Positions 45,577-58,300 of a DNA stretch of 64,000 bases are shown here, piece after piece. How positions within the stretch are numbered: the first letter of the stretch is position 1; the number at the start of each line of letters is the position of its first letter. The DNA is from Zopfochytrium polystomum. Its lineage: Eukaryota > Chytridiomycota > Chytridiomycetes > Chytridiales > Chytridiaceae. A program made the position numbers and the translations under genes. The stretch covers positions 310,001 through 374,000 of the forward strand of contig JAIVFJ010000022.1 of NCBI GenBank assembly GCA_025765615.1, in the 5' to 3' direction. The notes under the pieces are model-generated. The model did not search any database. It was not told where the DNA came from and saw nothing but the letters and a program-made list of their open reading frames with translations.

Positions 45577-46705
45577 TTATACCGCGGCGAGTGAATGAGG
45601 CTTGGTATCAAAAATGACACTCGACACTGTCATAGGATCAGGCAGGAAAACGCTGAGTGCGTCTAGGTTGTCGTCCGTAACATCATCAAGATCAGTTATG
45701 TTGCTGTTGCTTGCTGTTTGATCGGTTGAGGGGGTGACTTCAGATTCAGCCTCTGACGTCTTCGGTGGCGCACTGTGAACGTTTCCGACTGGAAGCGAAC
45801 GCGGGGAACCCGCAATGATTTCCGGAGCAGTGCGTAGTATGGGCGGCAGTCCCTCTTCAATATCACGAGAAGCTGCTGGCTCCACCGGGGCAGTTGCTGG
45901 CGCGTTCATGCTAACGAGACGAAGCGAAAACGGAGAAGTGAGGGTCATTCGGGTGGTAATCCAGTAATCCGAAGTGTGCACGCGCGAAACAGCAAGGTAG
46001 ATGATGAGCTGCGCCACAGAGAGAACCGCGTTTGTAGCTAGGACGACTAATTCCAAAGCAACCAGGTGGAACCGGCCAGAGACGGTGACAATAATAACCA
46101 TCCCATGTGCAATCTGCATAACATAGTCAGTGGCCCAGCACCGACAAACATTCAGAGCGTCTTACAGCAGCGACAAGAATAGGAGACTTGAGGTGCACAA
46201 GAACCGGGACACCAACGAGGAACAAAATAATCAGAGTCGATCGTACAAAACACGAGGTAAGGAGTATGAAAGCGACGGGTGGGTCGATCGGCAAGTCCCA
46301 AAACGCCGGCAAGAGCAAGGAGCCAAACGACGAAACCGCCAAGTCAATGCATGTGAGAAGCAAGATTGCATAGTGGTACACAAGCTGGGACGGGGACCCG
46401 CCCAGTGACGGCGCGGATGCCGGAACCAATCGGGGAGGAAGAAAGCCGTCCCATACGCGTTGACTAAGTGAAGTCTGGTGGATGCGGGCGGTTAGCAGCA
46501 GCGGCGTCGACTCGGACGGGGAAGTGGAAGGGCTGCTGGACGGCACCGCCGCTGCTGCCGACGGAAGCACAGTGGCGGACTCGGCTGTGACAGTTGCGGC
46601 TGCAGGAGAACGATGAGGATGATGATGAGGAGGAGGACGCGGATTAGGATGCGGCGGCGTCGAAGGAGGAGGATCGGCTGGTGGTGGTGGTTGTTGCGAG
46701 GCCAT
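45577..46705 (-). CDS. four-helix membrane protein, possibly the N-terminus of the TTC39 protein
   Basis: Starts MASQQPPPPADPPPST with ~65 Pro/His/Ser-rich residues. An ESTPLLL element follows, then about four transmembrane helices (LVYHYAILLLTCIDLAVSSF, AFILLTSCFVRSTLIILFLV, ILVAA/IAHGMVIIVTVSG across an intron, LELVVLATNAVLSVAQLIIY). A ~120-residue acidic tail ends PHSLAAV before TAA at 45577. The last codons overlap a good donor (GCG/GTATAA), which would skip this stop and continue into the TTC39 frame. I do not recognise the membrane module; it is not a known transporter core. Either a separate short gene ends here, or this is the N-terminal part of a fusion. Confidence 0.5.
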
Positions 46706-47253
46706 GCAAGCGCGGGCGGCCCCCTCTGTCGTTGCAGCCGCTTGTCGGCTGTTCTTTTCGCTGGCTCATTCAAGCAGACAAGACGAATGCATGCACAGTA
46801 CTCAGCTGTGGGGCAAGCAGACAGACAGACCAACAGACAGGCCGACAGACAAGGAACCATGGGCGAATTTCGCACTCCGCTCCTTTCATCGCACGATTCT
46901 TCTCCTTCTTCTACTCCTACTCCTTTGTCGACGCCCCTCATCACGCGCCCGCGCATAGGCCAATCGAGTTGGTGTGTCAGTGGCCGTTGCCACCAGAGTC
47001 CACAAGGAGCGGAAGGCAGACGGCATTCAAAACCGAACTGTCGGGCAATAAGCCGTAATGGACCTGACAGTCACGCCATCCTCCCATAGTAGTGAGCAAA
47101 AACATCGAAGGCATCGACAAAGTGCAACCAACCAGCCGGCAAGACGTGGTTTGGCCACGAACCTTACGCGCCACGAGTTTGGGAGGTGGGGAGCAAGCGA
47201 GATGTTGATCCACTGCACCAAGAGTGAACGCTCTCGCGCGTTTATTCACACTT
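46706..47253. other. intergenic region with CAGA repeat
   Basis: A CAGA/CCGA-type tandem tract lies at about 46813-46852. No coding exon is supported. The stretch contains the promoter of the membrane protein starting at 46705 and the end of the next gene. Confidence 0.35.
47241..47246 (-). promoter_or_regulatory. putative polyadenylation signal AATAAA
   Basis: AATAAA on the minus strand lies 8 bases after the proposed TAA at 47254 of the multi-pass membrane protein. This fits a 3' end there and supports the last exon proposed for that gene. Confidence 0.4.
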
Positions 47254-49374
47254 TTAGACTTCGTACTCCGGCGACCCAACGGCGTTCCAATCCCATAGGA
47301 TTGGCGTGGAGAGCGCCTCGACAATTCGTTGAGGGGACAGAGAAAGAAAAATGATTATGCGCAAAAAAGTCAATCCAATAAAGATGTTGCGTTCCAACCC
47401 CTACCAGCCCCCCTCACGGGCCCCTTACAGACTCAACAGAGTCCTCGCTGCTTGTAACCAGAAATCTCTCCTGGGGACGCTCGGCTGAGCGTGAACCCCG
47501 TGTGGATTTGCCCATGGAGTAGTGTTCCACAATCTCCTGGATGCGAACGCTGTCGGAAAGGAGTATCAGGATCATTAGGTTGGGCGCTTGGAACACGAAA
47601 ATGCTGGTTGGAAAAGGTTTCAGATGAACAATGCAGCTTCCGTGGAGATGAACTAAAAATCGACTGGTCGCTTACACAGCTGAGAGAGGTTTCCGCCGAG
47701 ACGCGCAGACTCTTCAGTTTAGTGTTCGGTAAGCTAAGGTCAAAAGAGACTCTACCTGACGAAGAAGGGAAAAAGTATCCGCCTTCGGCGTCTGTCAGAG
47801 TCGCCATACAATCGCGAGACCTCACTTACCAAGCGTGACGAATTGCATGAAGACGGCTGCAATGTAGCACAAACTTCGCAACACGATCTTGACAACGTGC
47901 CAGGGTGACAAGGGGACCTTGCTTCCTTGGCGCAGAGTTTGAATAATGGTGATTTGGGACAGAACAAAGAATATAGTCTCCGCTGCCGAAATGTATATGA
48001 TGGTAGCAAGCGACAACCAGAAGAACTGAACCGTTGTGGATTGAAAGTGTGTTTCCTATCGAAATGTTGTGGGCAATTGAATCAACGTAGAAACAAGAGG
48101 GGGCATAAGCATTGACGACCCGTACCAGCCAGTTGTCATACCAAAACTTCAGTCCTTTGATCATGTGTGAGAAAGCGGCTTTGGTGAAACAAACACTTCG
48201 ATTGAAAGAAAGACTCACCCACACTGGCGAGGTTCGACAAATTTTATCACACCAAGACGCGCCATTGATAAGTTTGAAAACTTCAGAGAACTCCACTTAC
48301 TACTGAATAACAAGTTGTCCGCTGACCACAATAATTGGCACAAGCCAGACAAGTTTCGATCGTGGGTTCATTATCAAGACTGATCTGTAGCAGGTGTGAA
48401 AAAGCATGAAGAACCACTGGCTTGACGTTAGTGATTTGGTATGGCAAATCTTAACGAGCTCACCGCCAGAATGTCGACGCCTGTGCCATATCAAACAAAA
48501 AAAAAAAAAAAAAAATCCGTTGAAGGTCAAAAATACTGCCGGAACAAAGCACACCCATCAGAGAGAGCGGGGGCACCTGCGAGCACTCGCGCCTTGGCAA
48601 AGTACTTGTTGCTGTCCGAATCAAGAAACAGGTCTCTGCTGATGAAAGCGCAGCCAAAGGAATATGCCAGGTGAATGATGACGGCGAGCATGAGCGTCCA
48701 GTACAGTATCCGATTCTTGATCGCCGCAAGCACGTCCCAGTTGGAGATCACCTGATGGCCAAAACATTCGACGAGACGTTCAAGGTAGTTCAGAAACAAT
48801 GTCAATGCAAACCGATGCGGGGGTAAAGGAGCCGACCCCAGGGCCTTAGTATGCCAAAGTGGCGAGTGGTTTCCATTGACGAGCAACTTCGCATGAGGCT
48901 GGGATTGCATGGCGCACGGCCGTGCAGTGTATGGCTCCCTGAACCGGACGTCCACCCCGCACGAGAGCTTGCGCTTCCCCGCCTGTCTCCCTCAAACTGT
49001 TCAGCTTACGATGGTGATAAGCGCGAGGCCTGCCGCGACCATCGCGTTGCTGTTGGCGAGGTCGATGTTGCCCATTGCCGCGGTGGACGGCCTGGCCTTC
49101 GCAACGCGCACCAGGAGACAGGCCAAATGAACGAAAGAAATGATGTCCAGTGTGGCACCGCCACAGCATTCCCGCCAACGGTACAAACTCGAGTGAACAA
49201 TGTGAGGTGTGACGGCGCACGGCGCACAACCTCTATACAGAGCCTCATGGTGCTCTCTAGTTCGTCTCTTTCACTTTGGAATGGAATCTGCCATTCTAAA
49301 AACTGAATTTGAGAGTGCGTGTCCAAGAAACGCATTCTTCTTGAGGTCACAGCTTTTCGAAACCAATCAAACAT
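47254..49374 (-). CDS. multi-pass membrane protein, family not recognised
   Basis: Many short exons, each carrying one or two hydrophobic segments: LDIISFVHLACLLVRVAKA and NAMVAAGLALITIV, then ISNWDVLAAIKNRILYWTLM with LAVIIHLAYSFGCAFI, SLATIIYISAAETIFFVLSQ and VLRSLCYIAAVFMQFVTLG. The tail is Ser-rich and hydrophilic (IQEIVEHYSMGKSTRGSRS). A stop occurs at 47414. The last codons before it (GAGTCT/GTAAGG) make a donor that joins in frame to ALSTPILWDWNAVG, ending in TAA at 47254 just before an AATAAA. The helix count of about seven is compatible with a GPCR-like receptor, but no motif confirms that. The start (MFDWFRKAV at 49374) is tentative. An intron near 48490 contains a 19-A run. Confidence 0.45.
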
Positions 49375-49735
49375 TGCTTACGTAGCAACACCACAAAGAT
49401 TCACATGGCCGCCTTAAACTGAGAGTGGCTCGCCAGCCCACAGCGACGACACCAAAAACGATGATGATTTGAGAGCCACGAACAAATTTAATTCGACTGA
49501 ATCAGGAGATTTACTTCGTTAAAAAACCATTTCAGAAGCCAACTCCACAAGGACAACGCGGGTTACAAAGGGCAATACTGCAGTGAGGCATTGGGAAAGA
49601 GGGAACTGCACAAAACCACTCAAAAACTTCTCAAACAGCAGGGGAAAACGTGACTAATGGGAAGGGAACTGACGCATAATACCGATCAAACAATAATTGC
49701 CAAAAAAGGGAAGGGAAATCGATCCTTCAAAGACA
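49375..49735. other. intergenic region, nothing seen
   Basis: AT-rich stretch between two minus-strand genes. No catalytic domain of any kind is encoded here that could extend the receptor gene whose stop is at 49736. Confidence 0.4.
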
Positions 49736-52696
49736 TCATCCAATAGTCCCACCGCCTCCACTCGTATTACCCCTCAAGAGATTTCGGCTTGCTCTTACTT
49801 GCTCCGCGAATCTAGTTATCATTTCAAAGAACGAGACCTGCAGATCATAGAGCTCCAACACAAAAGATCGCGATCGGACTCCACGCTCTCGGTCCATGAC
49901 TTCCTGAAACTTCATATCTTTCAGAGCAGCTATTTGCACAGCGACCATTCGAATTTGGCGGGCCAGGACGTAGGCGACTGCGGTTCCCACCATAACAGCA
50001 ACGGCAACAACAGTGAGAACGATTGCTTGAACTCGCCCCGCCGTCCAGGTAATGTCCGAAAGGATGGGAGTGAGGGACAAAAACTGCAAAGTGAGCCATG
50101 GCTCGTCCCACGCCATGTAAGCAAGATCAATGCGGACGGCGAAATCAGACCCGTTGAGATTGGTGTAGTAGATCACTGGACCCATGCTGCTTATATCGCT
50201 GGCGAGGTTCTGGGCCTGTGTGCTGACATTTGTGTTCGGGTACCGGCGCTGAATGAAATCGGTAAAGTCCTGAAGATAGGGGATTGGCACTTCTGGGAAA
50301 GCTAGCACATTGTTTCCGTCAGGAGTCAAGTAATCAGCTCCAATAGATGTGCCGATCAGTTTTCCCGACTGGGATTCAAAAGCCCCAACAAACATTGGGT
50401 ACGGAATTTGCGCCAGCACTGATTGCAGTTTGTTTCTCACAAATGTCATGGTCCAGTCATTCGCGACAAGGAGCCGTTCTTTAGTTACATTGTTGTAAGC
50501 AATGGCGATGGCCGATTTGTGCGCCTCTGGCAAAGACACTATTGAGAAATGGGGAACAATTTCTTGAGCTTCGTACCTCCTTTGATCCCATACATCGTTC
50601 CAACTTTGTGATAGCTATTGTTGTAGAGATCCACATGTCCAAATGTAAAACCGTTGATCAAAAGCAGAGTACGGTTGTTTCCAGGGTTGGCAGGTGTTCC
50701 ATCTCCAGGGTCGTATTGATTAAAAAGTGGTAACACGGCGGTACCGTTCTCGGTACAGAGCGTTGCAGTCAGTGTCAGGTTGGTATTATTGTACTTGTGG
50801 AGAAATTCGTTAGTCTTTGAAGTTGGCCATTTCTCCTACCGAAACGACCGACCAATCATTCGGGTTATCGGTGTATCCCCACGCGAACAGATCGCCAATT
50901 GGAATTTGAACGATAACAATGTTGACTGCCCATTGTCGGAAAAACTTTAGGAGTGATAGCATTCCAGCCTTCGTGGCATTCACACGGTCTGGCAAAAACG
51001 ACCACTCGTCTGACTGAGGCAATTAATCAAATCGTTATAATCGAGATTTCAGGAGCATGATGAGACCAGTGTACCTCAACCATTTCCCTCTGGTACGTAG
51101 TTACTTGTGTGATTACCCTCGAGTTTTCCTCTAGGGTTGATACAATCTCGCTGGCGGCACGTGCTTGTATTTTTTCTGCCAGGTCTTGGATACTGGAACG
51201 CGCTGAGTTTATTGTAAATTGCCTGAGATGCAAATTACTTGTGAGAACAGCAGCGGAAAGGTGTGGGAGGTGCTGCTATACCATCCTATGATTCCAACGC
51301 TGACAGTGGACACGGCCATGTACGTGAGCATAAGTGCGAAAAATGGTACTTTGCATCTTCTAGGAGGCAACCGCGAGGATATTGTTGAAGGAGTAGCTCC
51401 GCCCAGTTTTGCAGCACTGGCATCCGCGAGGTTGGAAGGCTGCTTTGGGTCAGCATTCGAGCGGAAGAACCACCTCCTTCTGGCTTGACCATCCTTTCCT
51501 TCAGAGCTGTGGTCGACGCTGTCGTGGGCCGGTGGTCGGTTGAAATCGACACTTGAAATAGCAGGGACCGAAGGGATACCTTGAGACGTCCCAGGAGGAA
51601 CTGCGGAGGCGGCGCAAGAGGCGGCCCATGGATACGCGCTGGCAGGTGTGGGTGCCGTTGCACCAACTGTATTGATGGTTCCAGTAAAGCTGGCCGCGGC
51701 GGATCTCGTCGTCAGAAACTTCGCCGACTTGACGGATGTACCCGTGACGGAACCGGACACGTGTTCCGCGGACGAAGGTGGAATGCCTGTAGTGGCAGCA
51801 GTGATGGAGCCCTCGTCTTCGTCAGGTGCAACCGACGCGAGGACTTCATTGTCATCCCCGGTTGTGGCGGGGAGTGAACAAGTCAGGAATGGGTTCTTGC
51901 CTTCTGGTGTGGGGGTGGTGCTTGGCTCAGAGCAGGCGAGGGGCATCGCGGCTGCTGAGTGTGAGGAGGACACATTATGAGTCAAAGAGCTGAGCCCGTG
52001 GGTATCCAGATGCTGCTGAAGCTCGGGCAGCTGCAGGTAGTAATGCTGCTGGTGGCTGGGCGTTGGGTATGCTGGTGCGGTGGAGGACAGACTGCTCCGC
52101 TTCTTGAAGGACGCCGATGACATTGAACGGCTCGAGCCAGATGAAGTTGTCGGTGACGGCGACGATGAGCCAAAAGGTAACGCAGTGTGGTCGGCGGGGG
52201 CGTTCGCGGTCGCATTCAAAACGGTGAGTTGGGTAGAGGCGGCAGCTTCTGTCGCCGCAGACTCGTTAGTGAGTGGAACTGAGCGTGAGGCAGACGACGG
52301 GGGCGTTGGTGGCGAAGAAAAGTTGGGAACAAAGTTGAGCAGGGCGTGCGACGGCGGATATCGCAACTTGGCGGTGTTTCCAAGATTAGTATGGTCGCCG
52401 GAGTCGCCGTTAATTCCTTCGTTGCTGCTGAAACCTTCCTGAAAAGCGGGAACGCCAGAGTCGGCGCTTGGCCGCCTGTGTAGTGCCGGCGAACGAGTGG
52501 CGGCCGAAGGCACTTGATTTTGGAGATGACCGGGCTTCACGCCGGCAAAGAATTGTCCGTAAGCATCGGAAGCAGTGCTGCTGTAACTGCTGCTACTGCT
52601 GCTACCGCTGTCGTTGGTATTGCTGGCGCTGGCGATGGCGATGTTGTACCTCGCGGTCCCCGTCTCGCCGTTGGCAAGGGTGCCAATGCTTTCCAT
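49736..52696 (-). CDS. two-helix sensor-like receptor with HAMP-like linker but no output domain
   Basis: The first ATG is 52696 (MESIGTLANG). About 450 residues of Ser/Thr/Pro-rich cytosolic sequence lead to helix 1 (CKVPFFALMLTYMAVSTVSV). A large extracellular region follows over several exons, with many N-glycosylation sites. It has a pattern like bacterial-type Cache sensors: EIVSTLEENSRVITQVTTYQ, GDLFAWGYTDNPNDWSVVSV and MFVGAFESQSGKLIGT. Helix 2 is AGRVQAIVLTVVAVAVMVGT, then ARQIRMVAVQIAALKDMKF and YDLQVSFFEMITRFAEQV. In related chytrid proteins such linkers precede an adenylate/guanylate cyclase domain. Here the protein stops within ~20 residues (SGGGGTIG, stop at 49736). Cache assignment is by pattern only. 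It may act as a decoy or by partner recruitment. Confidence 0.6.
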
Positions 52697-53426
52697 GACC
52701 ACACTCGCTTGCTATCAGAGACAGAATGAAGACAAAAACACGCTTTTCGCGATTTAGTTTTGTGAACATGTCACAGGCTTCGTTTGGCGATCCCTCTTCA
52801 TTGCCAAGGCAAGGATGCGCGTGCCGGGATCGTTAAATGGCGGGGCCATAACGATGACTAATGTCAACCATTTGCCTTTTATTGGGCAGATATTGTCAAC
52901 GTTTGCCGTTGTGGCGAAGACTAAACTGGACAACAAAGCCGACTCCGGCGCCGGTGCTGCGAATTCACCAAACTTGGCGCACAAGCGGACACTGAAATTC
53001 ATCTTAAACAGGAGGTCCCGCCTAATAGCCTGCCAACATTTGAGCACTCCAACAGCGAAGGAAATGGCATGAAATTTACAACTTTCTCTTAAAAAGCAGT
53101 CACCGTTTCCACACTCCGCATCAATAAATCGCATTAGTTTCTTCGATTTCGTGTCAATCCAAGTGCTAAGGCAATCCGATTAAGGTTGCGATCCATTTGG
53201 ACCTGAAAGCCAGTTCCTCCACTCTTCTCCATGCGGGCGTCCCAGACGGCTATCTTCCGATGTTTGGGAAGGTACCAAGCTTAAGCCACTTCAACGTGCA
53301 CCTACCTCCCTGTGCTGCCACTGTATCGTGCACCGTAAATCGTGGCCCATTTCAAAGTAATATTTTCATCGTTCATTTTTCCCGCTTCAAGACAGAGAAA
53401 GCAGCAGCCCTGAAACAACAATAAGA
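52697..53426. other. intergenic region, no gene supported
   Basis: An open minus-strand frame of ~125 codons (52754-53134) and a plus frame of ~85 codons overlap each other and show no domain. The region probably holds the receptor promoter and the 3' end of the hydratase gene. Confidence 0.35.
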
Positions 53427-54799
53427 TCAACGCCCCTGGTACACGGGTGTTCGTTTTTCTCGGAATGCGCGCAACCCTATTAGAAATTGTAAGGGCGCTA
53501 TAAACATCCAAACAAAAAAAAACCCAACCTTCCAGACGATCTTCGGTGGGAATGACTTGAGCGTAGCACGACTGCTCGAAAGCCATCCCACTTGCACTAA
53601 ACGCATTTAATTAGCAGCTGCAGACTTTCAAGTATTGGGAACATCAGTCTTACGAATCCATTTGTGATCCCTTGTCGACAGCGAGCTTCGCCATCTTGAT
53701 TGCAACGGGTCCTAATATGCAATGCATAAGCATATGGCAAGGGTTAGCTCGTCACACAAATCTGACCGGCAGGCAGAATTTCCCGTGCGACAGCAACTGC
53801 CTTTTCGAACGCAGAACCGTCGACCGCCTCATTCACAAGACCTATTATCGTATTCAGTCTAAGGGTAATTGTTAAAAAAATATTCTTACCAATTTGGCTG
53901 GCGGTCTGTGCTGTCAAAATTCGGCCGGTGAACATGAGCTCCTTTGCCCGAGCGACGCCAACGATACGAGGAAGTCTCTGAGTTCCCCCGGCACCAGGAA
54001 TAATGGCAAGGCGGGTTTCCGGAAGACCTAGCTTAGCTCCGGCACCTAGTCGAATTTTGGGTGTTAAAGCTTGAAGGTTTAGAGAAAGGTGCAGTTACAA
54101 ACACCTGCGATGCGTATGTCTGTGGCCAAAGCAACTTCAAGGCCACCTCCGAGCGCCGCTCCGTCAATTGCTGAAATCGTCGGCATTGGCAGTGACTACT
54201 TTCCAAGTGCGTGAGGCCGAGCAGTTAGCTTGAAAAATTCTCCTCCTCACAAGGCTCCACCTCAAGCTCCGAGAATGCGGATCTGAGACTGTGCACAAAC
54301 TGATCCACCTCACTCTGGTTCATTGTCGCTCGTTCCTTCGGATGTAGACGCGCAAGATCAGACAGATTCGTACAAATGGGTTTACCTTTAAATCTGCACC
54401 CGCACAGAAGACTCTATCAACAAGGCTTCTAACGAGAACAACATGAACTCGTCTTATAATTGCAAACGAGCACCACGGTCAGCAGCACGTCGCCGCTTTT
54501 TCCAGCGATGAGTACTCAACTGGTCGAACCGCAGATCAGCTAGCGCAGCGCGAAATTCCGCCATGAATCGCCTGCCCAACGCGTTCCGAGCCTCGGGGCG
54601 GTTAAAGTTGATGACGGAAATGCCTGAGGAGCTGGGTTCTGAGAAAAAATTCGGTGGTCACAGTGCGCAAACCTGAGTCTTCGCCGGTCAAGTGCTCAAC
54701 GTAGCATTCCGCCCCACTTGTCTTCGAACCAGTGAAGTGGGACGCTGAATGAACTCGATAGAGAGGACGCACGCGCGACAGGCCCAAGCGAGAAAACAT
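53427..54799 (-). CDS. AUH: mitochondrial methylglutaconyl-CoA hydratase (AUH-like enoyl-CoA hydratase)
   Basis: Eight or so short exons. Exon 1 (ATG 54799) is a clear mitochondrial presequence ([20 protein letters not shown]) and continues to LTGEDSG. Next come [20 protein letters not shown], then [10 protein letters not shown] with the oxyanion-hole residues, [58 protein letters not shown] with both catalytic Glu positions, [20 protein letters not shown], and a C-terminal ACYAQ-like [15 protein letters not shown]. It ends [13 protein letters not shown] with TGA at 53427. AUH hydrates 3-methylglutaconyl-CoA to HMG-CoA in leucine breakdown in the matrix; the QRLP and SCYAQ segments favour AUH over short-chain crotonase. 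Confidence 0.85.
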
Positions 54800-55391
54800 T
54801 TTCCTTTGTGTCGACGACAATTTGAAGAGCGAGAGGAGCCCGATAAATCAACGTTCGAATGGAAATCAAGCACATGCCACTCACTCCTCTGAACGTGGAA
54901 GCAAAATTCAATGGGGTGCGTGTGTGGACTGATGCTAGTGGTGGGTTCGCAAATGTGATCGCTTGTATTCTGAGGGAAAAGGGAGCCGTGAGCGCAGCGC
55001 GAGCGTGGAGTTAGAGATCCGGTCGGCTGCGAATCGGGCGGGCAGGTGGTCTCGCCTGATGCGTTCGGTTCACGTTTTCGGTTGGGTGGTCCGCTTGACT
55101 TGTTTATTCACGTGTTTTCCCGGTGTCTCGCCGTGGGGTCTGGTTGTATTTTGTGGCACGTGTTCGGAATGTGGGGCCAGGCCATGATTGGGTCCTATTC
55201 AATGGCTTATTGGCGGTTCACTCATTGTCGCGCCAGTAGCTCGCCGCCGTGGATGCCTTCGTCGTCGGCTGCCCACCTGCGCCCCAAAGGCACTAACTAC
55301 GACTGACCGAGGGGAGGATGGAATGGTTCTGGTGGGAAAAACCTAGTGCATTCACTGACAAGGCAGATCTGCGATCTAGGGATTGACCGCG
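54800..55391. promoter_or_regulatory. divergent intergenic region AUH / SAC3
   Basis: 592 bp separate the start codons of two genes that point away from each other, so promoters of both must lie here. No TATA box or repeated element stands out. Confidence 0.35.
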
Positions 55392-58300
55392 ATGTGGCCA
55401 CAAGCCAACGCGACACAACAACGAAACCCACTCACCAGGGTCTCTCCGCCGAGGGCTGCAGCAGCAACGCGAATAACCACAAACGCAGGCCGTCGCGGCG
55501 GCAGTTCCAGCACACCGAATACTCCCACGCCAGGGCGAACCTTTGCAAGCTTTGACTTCATCAGCGGGAAGCCCGCAGCCATCGCAGTCGCGTCAACGGC
55601 TCCGCCGTCTGCTCGTGGCCGAGGATCGTTTACACCCAGTCGATCAACTCATGGAACCATTTCGAATGGGAGCTCACGAGCAACGCCGCCTGGGAGGGTT
55701 GCAGGCGGAGTCTCTCGTGATCAGCGTGGACGTGGACGGGGGTTTGCCAATCGGTCCATGGTTTTCAACACAGCGACGACGAGGAATCAACCGGCTCCCG
55801 TCGCGAGCAACCCTGTCGATAGCGTTCAGTTTTCAGACGAGCCAATGTCTTTGGATGGCGTTGACCAGTTCGGAAACGGTACAGATTTTGACGACGGCCA
55901 AGAGAAGGAACTATCAAGCATTGTCGCCTCAACGCGAGATGCCTCGAATTTCTCCTTTCTCCGACCGAAACAGCAACAACGCACACCCAATGGAGCTTCT
56001 GCTGGAGCAGTCTTGGCGCCCATGATTACCGCAACACCAGACCGGCTCCCGGGAGCAGCCAGTATCAGAACGCCTCCTCCCGTCAAGCCCGCCGCAGCAT
56101 CGAAGTTCCTTTCGGCACCTCCAAAACTGTAAGACATGGACGAACTTCAGATCGACTTTCTGTACGCTGAACCGACATACCAAAGGCAAGCTAACCGTGC
56201 TGATCGCTTCACCACTGGTCCACAGGGCAACAAATACCTCGAGGTGATTTGCAGAGTTTTTAAATGAAATTAGTACTTGACCGAAGCCACTGAATTATGT
56301 CATTTAGATGAGCAAACAACGCGAATCGTTGCGCCTTGCGTACATAAAAGCCGGTAAAATGTCGGACCCAACGGCGAAAGTTGCTTTGTCCGACGCAATC
56401 GTCTTTGTTGGGGAATGCGAGGACATGTGCCCCGAGTTCGAACGACATGAGCGAGAGTTTCAAAAAGGCCTGCATGAATTTGAAAAAATTGAAGGAACGG
56501 AATTCGCGGACCACGACCGATGCGTAAAAAGATACAGAAGATCGGCAGCTGGAGACCCTGTGCCGATGCCGTGCGATGTGAGACCGCCCAGAGTGCTTGT
56601 GGTAAGGCTCCACTTTCATTTACAACGGGAGAAGGTCGTCGAAGTATTTCTTTTGATGCCGCAAATGCAGAAAACCCTGGACTATCTCCTCCATACTGTC
56701 ATTCCGGAACGAACTTTGGAGGCAGCGCAACCATTTATAAGGGATCGATGTCGTTCTATCCGAAACGACTTCACCCTTCAGAACTATAGGGGAATTGAAG
56801 CAGTAGAATGTCACGAAAGGATAGCTCGCTTTCACATACTCTCTGCGTTCAAGTTTTGCAATCATCCGGTTATATCTCTGCAGCAGGAGCAAGAGCAAAT
56901 GCGGAAAAGTAGGCAAATTTTACAGATAGCTGACCGTAATGATAACATAGTTTGAAGCCTTACAGAGCCTTCGTGAATACTATGTGGACCTTCGAAGCAC
57001 CGGAATTGAATCCCTAAACGAGCCGGAATTCCATGCATACTATATCCTCTCCCATTTGTGGCAGAATGAGGTAGTCTCCACGCTGGAGACGATCCTCCCG
57101 CCTGCAATCTTTTCCCATCCTCATATACAGCTGGCAATCGAATTCCAACAGCTCGCCCAATGCCTCACCGATACATCGACCCGCGCCCGTCCACCGAGGT
57201 GCCCTGGCAGCCTGAATTTTTTCACGCGCTTCTTTCGAATGTGCTTCGCTCCAACAACTCCCTTCCTGTTTGCCTGCCTCCTCCATCAAGAGTTCTACGC
57301 TATTCGAAAAGCTGCTTTGCGTGGTATGCACACACGAAGCTATTACAACCTTCCGCCGCACTTTCCGGTTCGGGACCTTCTCGATCCTCTCGGTTTTGAT
57401 GACGAAGAGGAGGCGGTTTCCTTCCTTGAAGCGCACGGTGTTCGGTGCGACCGAGAGGATTTTGAGGGAGAGTGGGTGGCCATGATTGGGAAACAGCCAG
57501 GTAGTCAAGGTGTCAAGAAGCCTGTATTTGAAGAATCCCCGTCACCCCCTTTGCTACCGCGGACGTCGCTCAGAATCGAAGAAAAGGCGGCTGGGGTGGA
57601 GATCACCGCTGTAATTGATGGATTGCAGCCTGAACGTAAGCGGTTCAACGATTGCAGCCATTCAACACTTACCGCTAGTCATAGCCCGGAACGTCCCACG
57701 CCAGTCATTTGTACCCGCGATAATACCTCCACCGCGACGTGTCTCCACGCAGAAGGTGCCAGACATTCGGAAAGTTTTAAGCCCGACTACCGAAGAAATT
57801 CCACCATCATTCGGGCGGAATTCCTCGAGCACTCATTTGCCCATTCCCTCTCCTGGCTCTCCGTTGGTGTTCAAGCCCTCAATGAACAAACGAAGCACAT
57901 CCGAATCTATCACGCGAACGAGGAAACCATCATACACAAAGCCGGACGTTGGTTTAAACAGCGAACACCCACCTTCTAGTATTCTATTCCCGCCGCAGCC
58001 TCCTTCTTTTGGGTTGCCTGCAACTCCCACACCAGTGTGGCAGGATCGATTTGAGTTTCGGGCCCCTGACCCTCTTCTGTCCGTGCCTTTCACTGCAGTT
58101 CAGGCCAAAACTCTTTCCCAGCCACTACCGGCACCGGCACCGGCGCCGCACCCAACACCCATAACAATCGTGACGAAACGAACCTCAACTTCCCCAACAA
58201 GAGCAATCGCGAAATTGCCCAGTCAGAGCAAGCCTCCTTTACCGATAAACGCCTCCCCGCCAACTCAGCAGGAACTTTCATTACTCAACGCACTCATTGG

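Noticed and set aside
46130..46408. Charged plus-strand frame opposite the membrane protein
   Set aside because: The minus strand encodes a coherent set of transmembrane helices over the same bases with correct splice sites.
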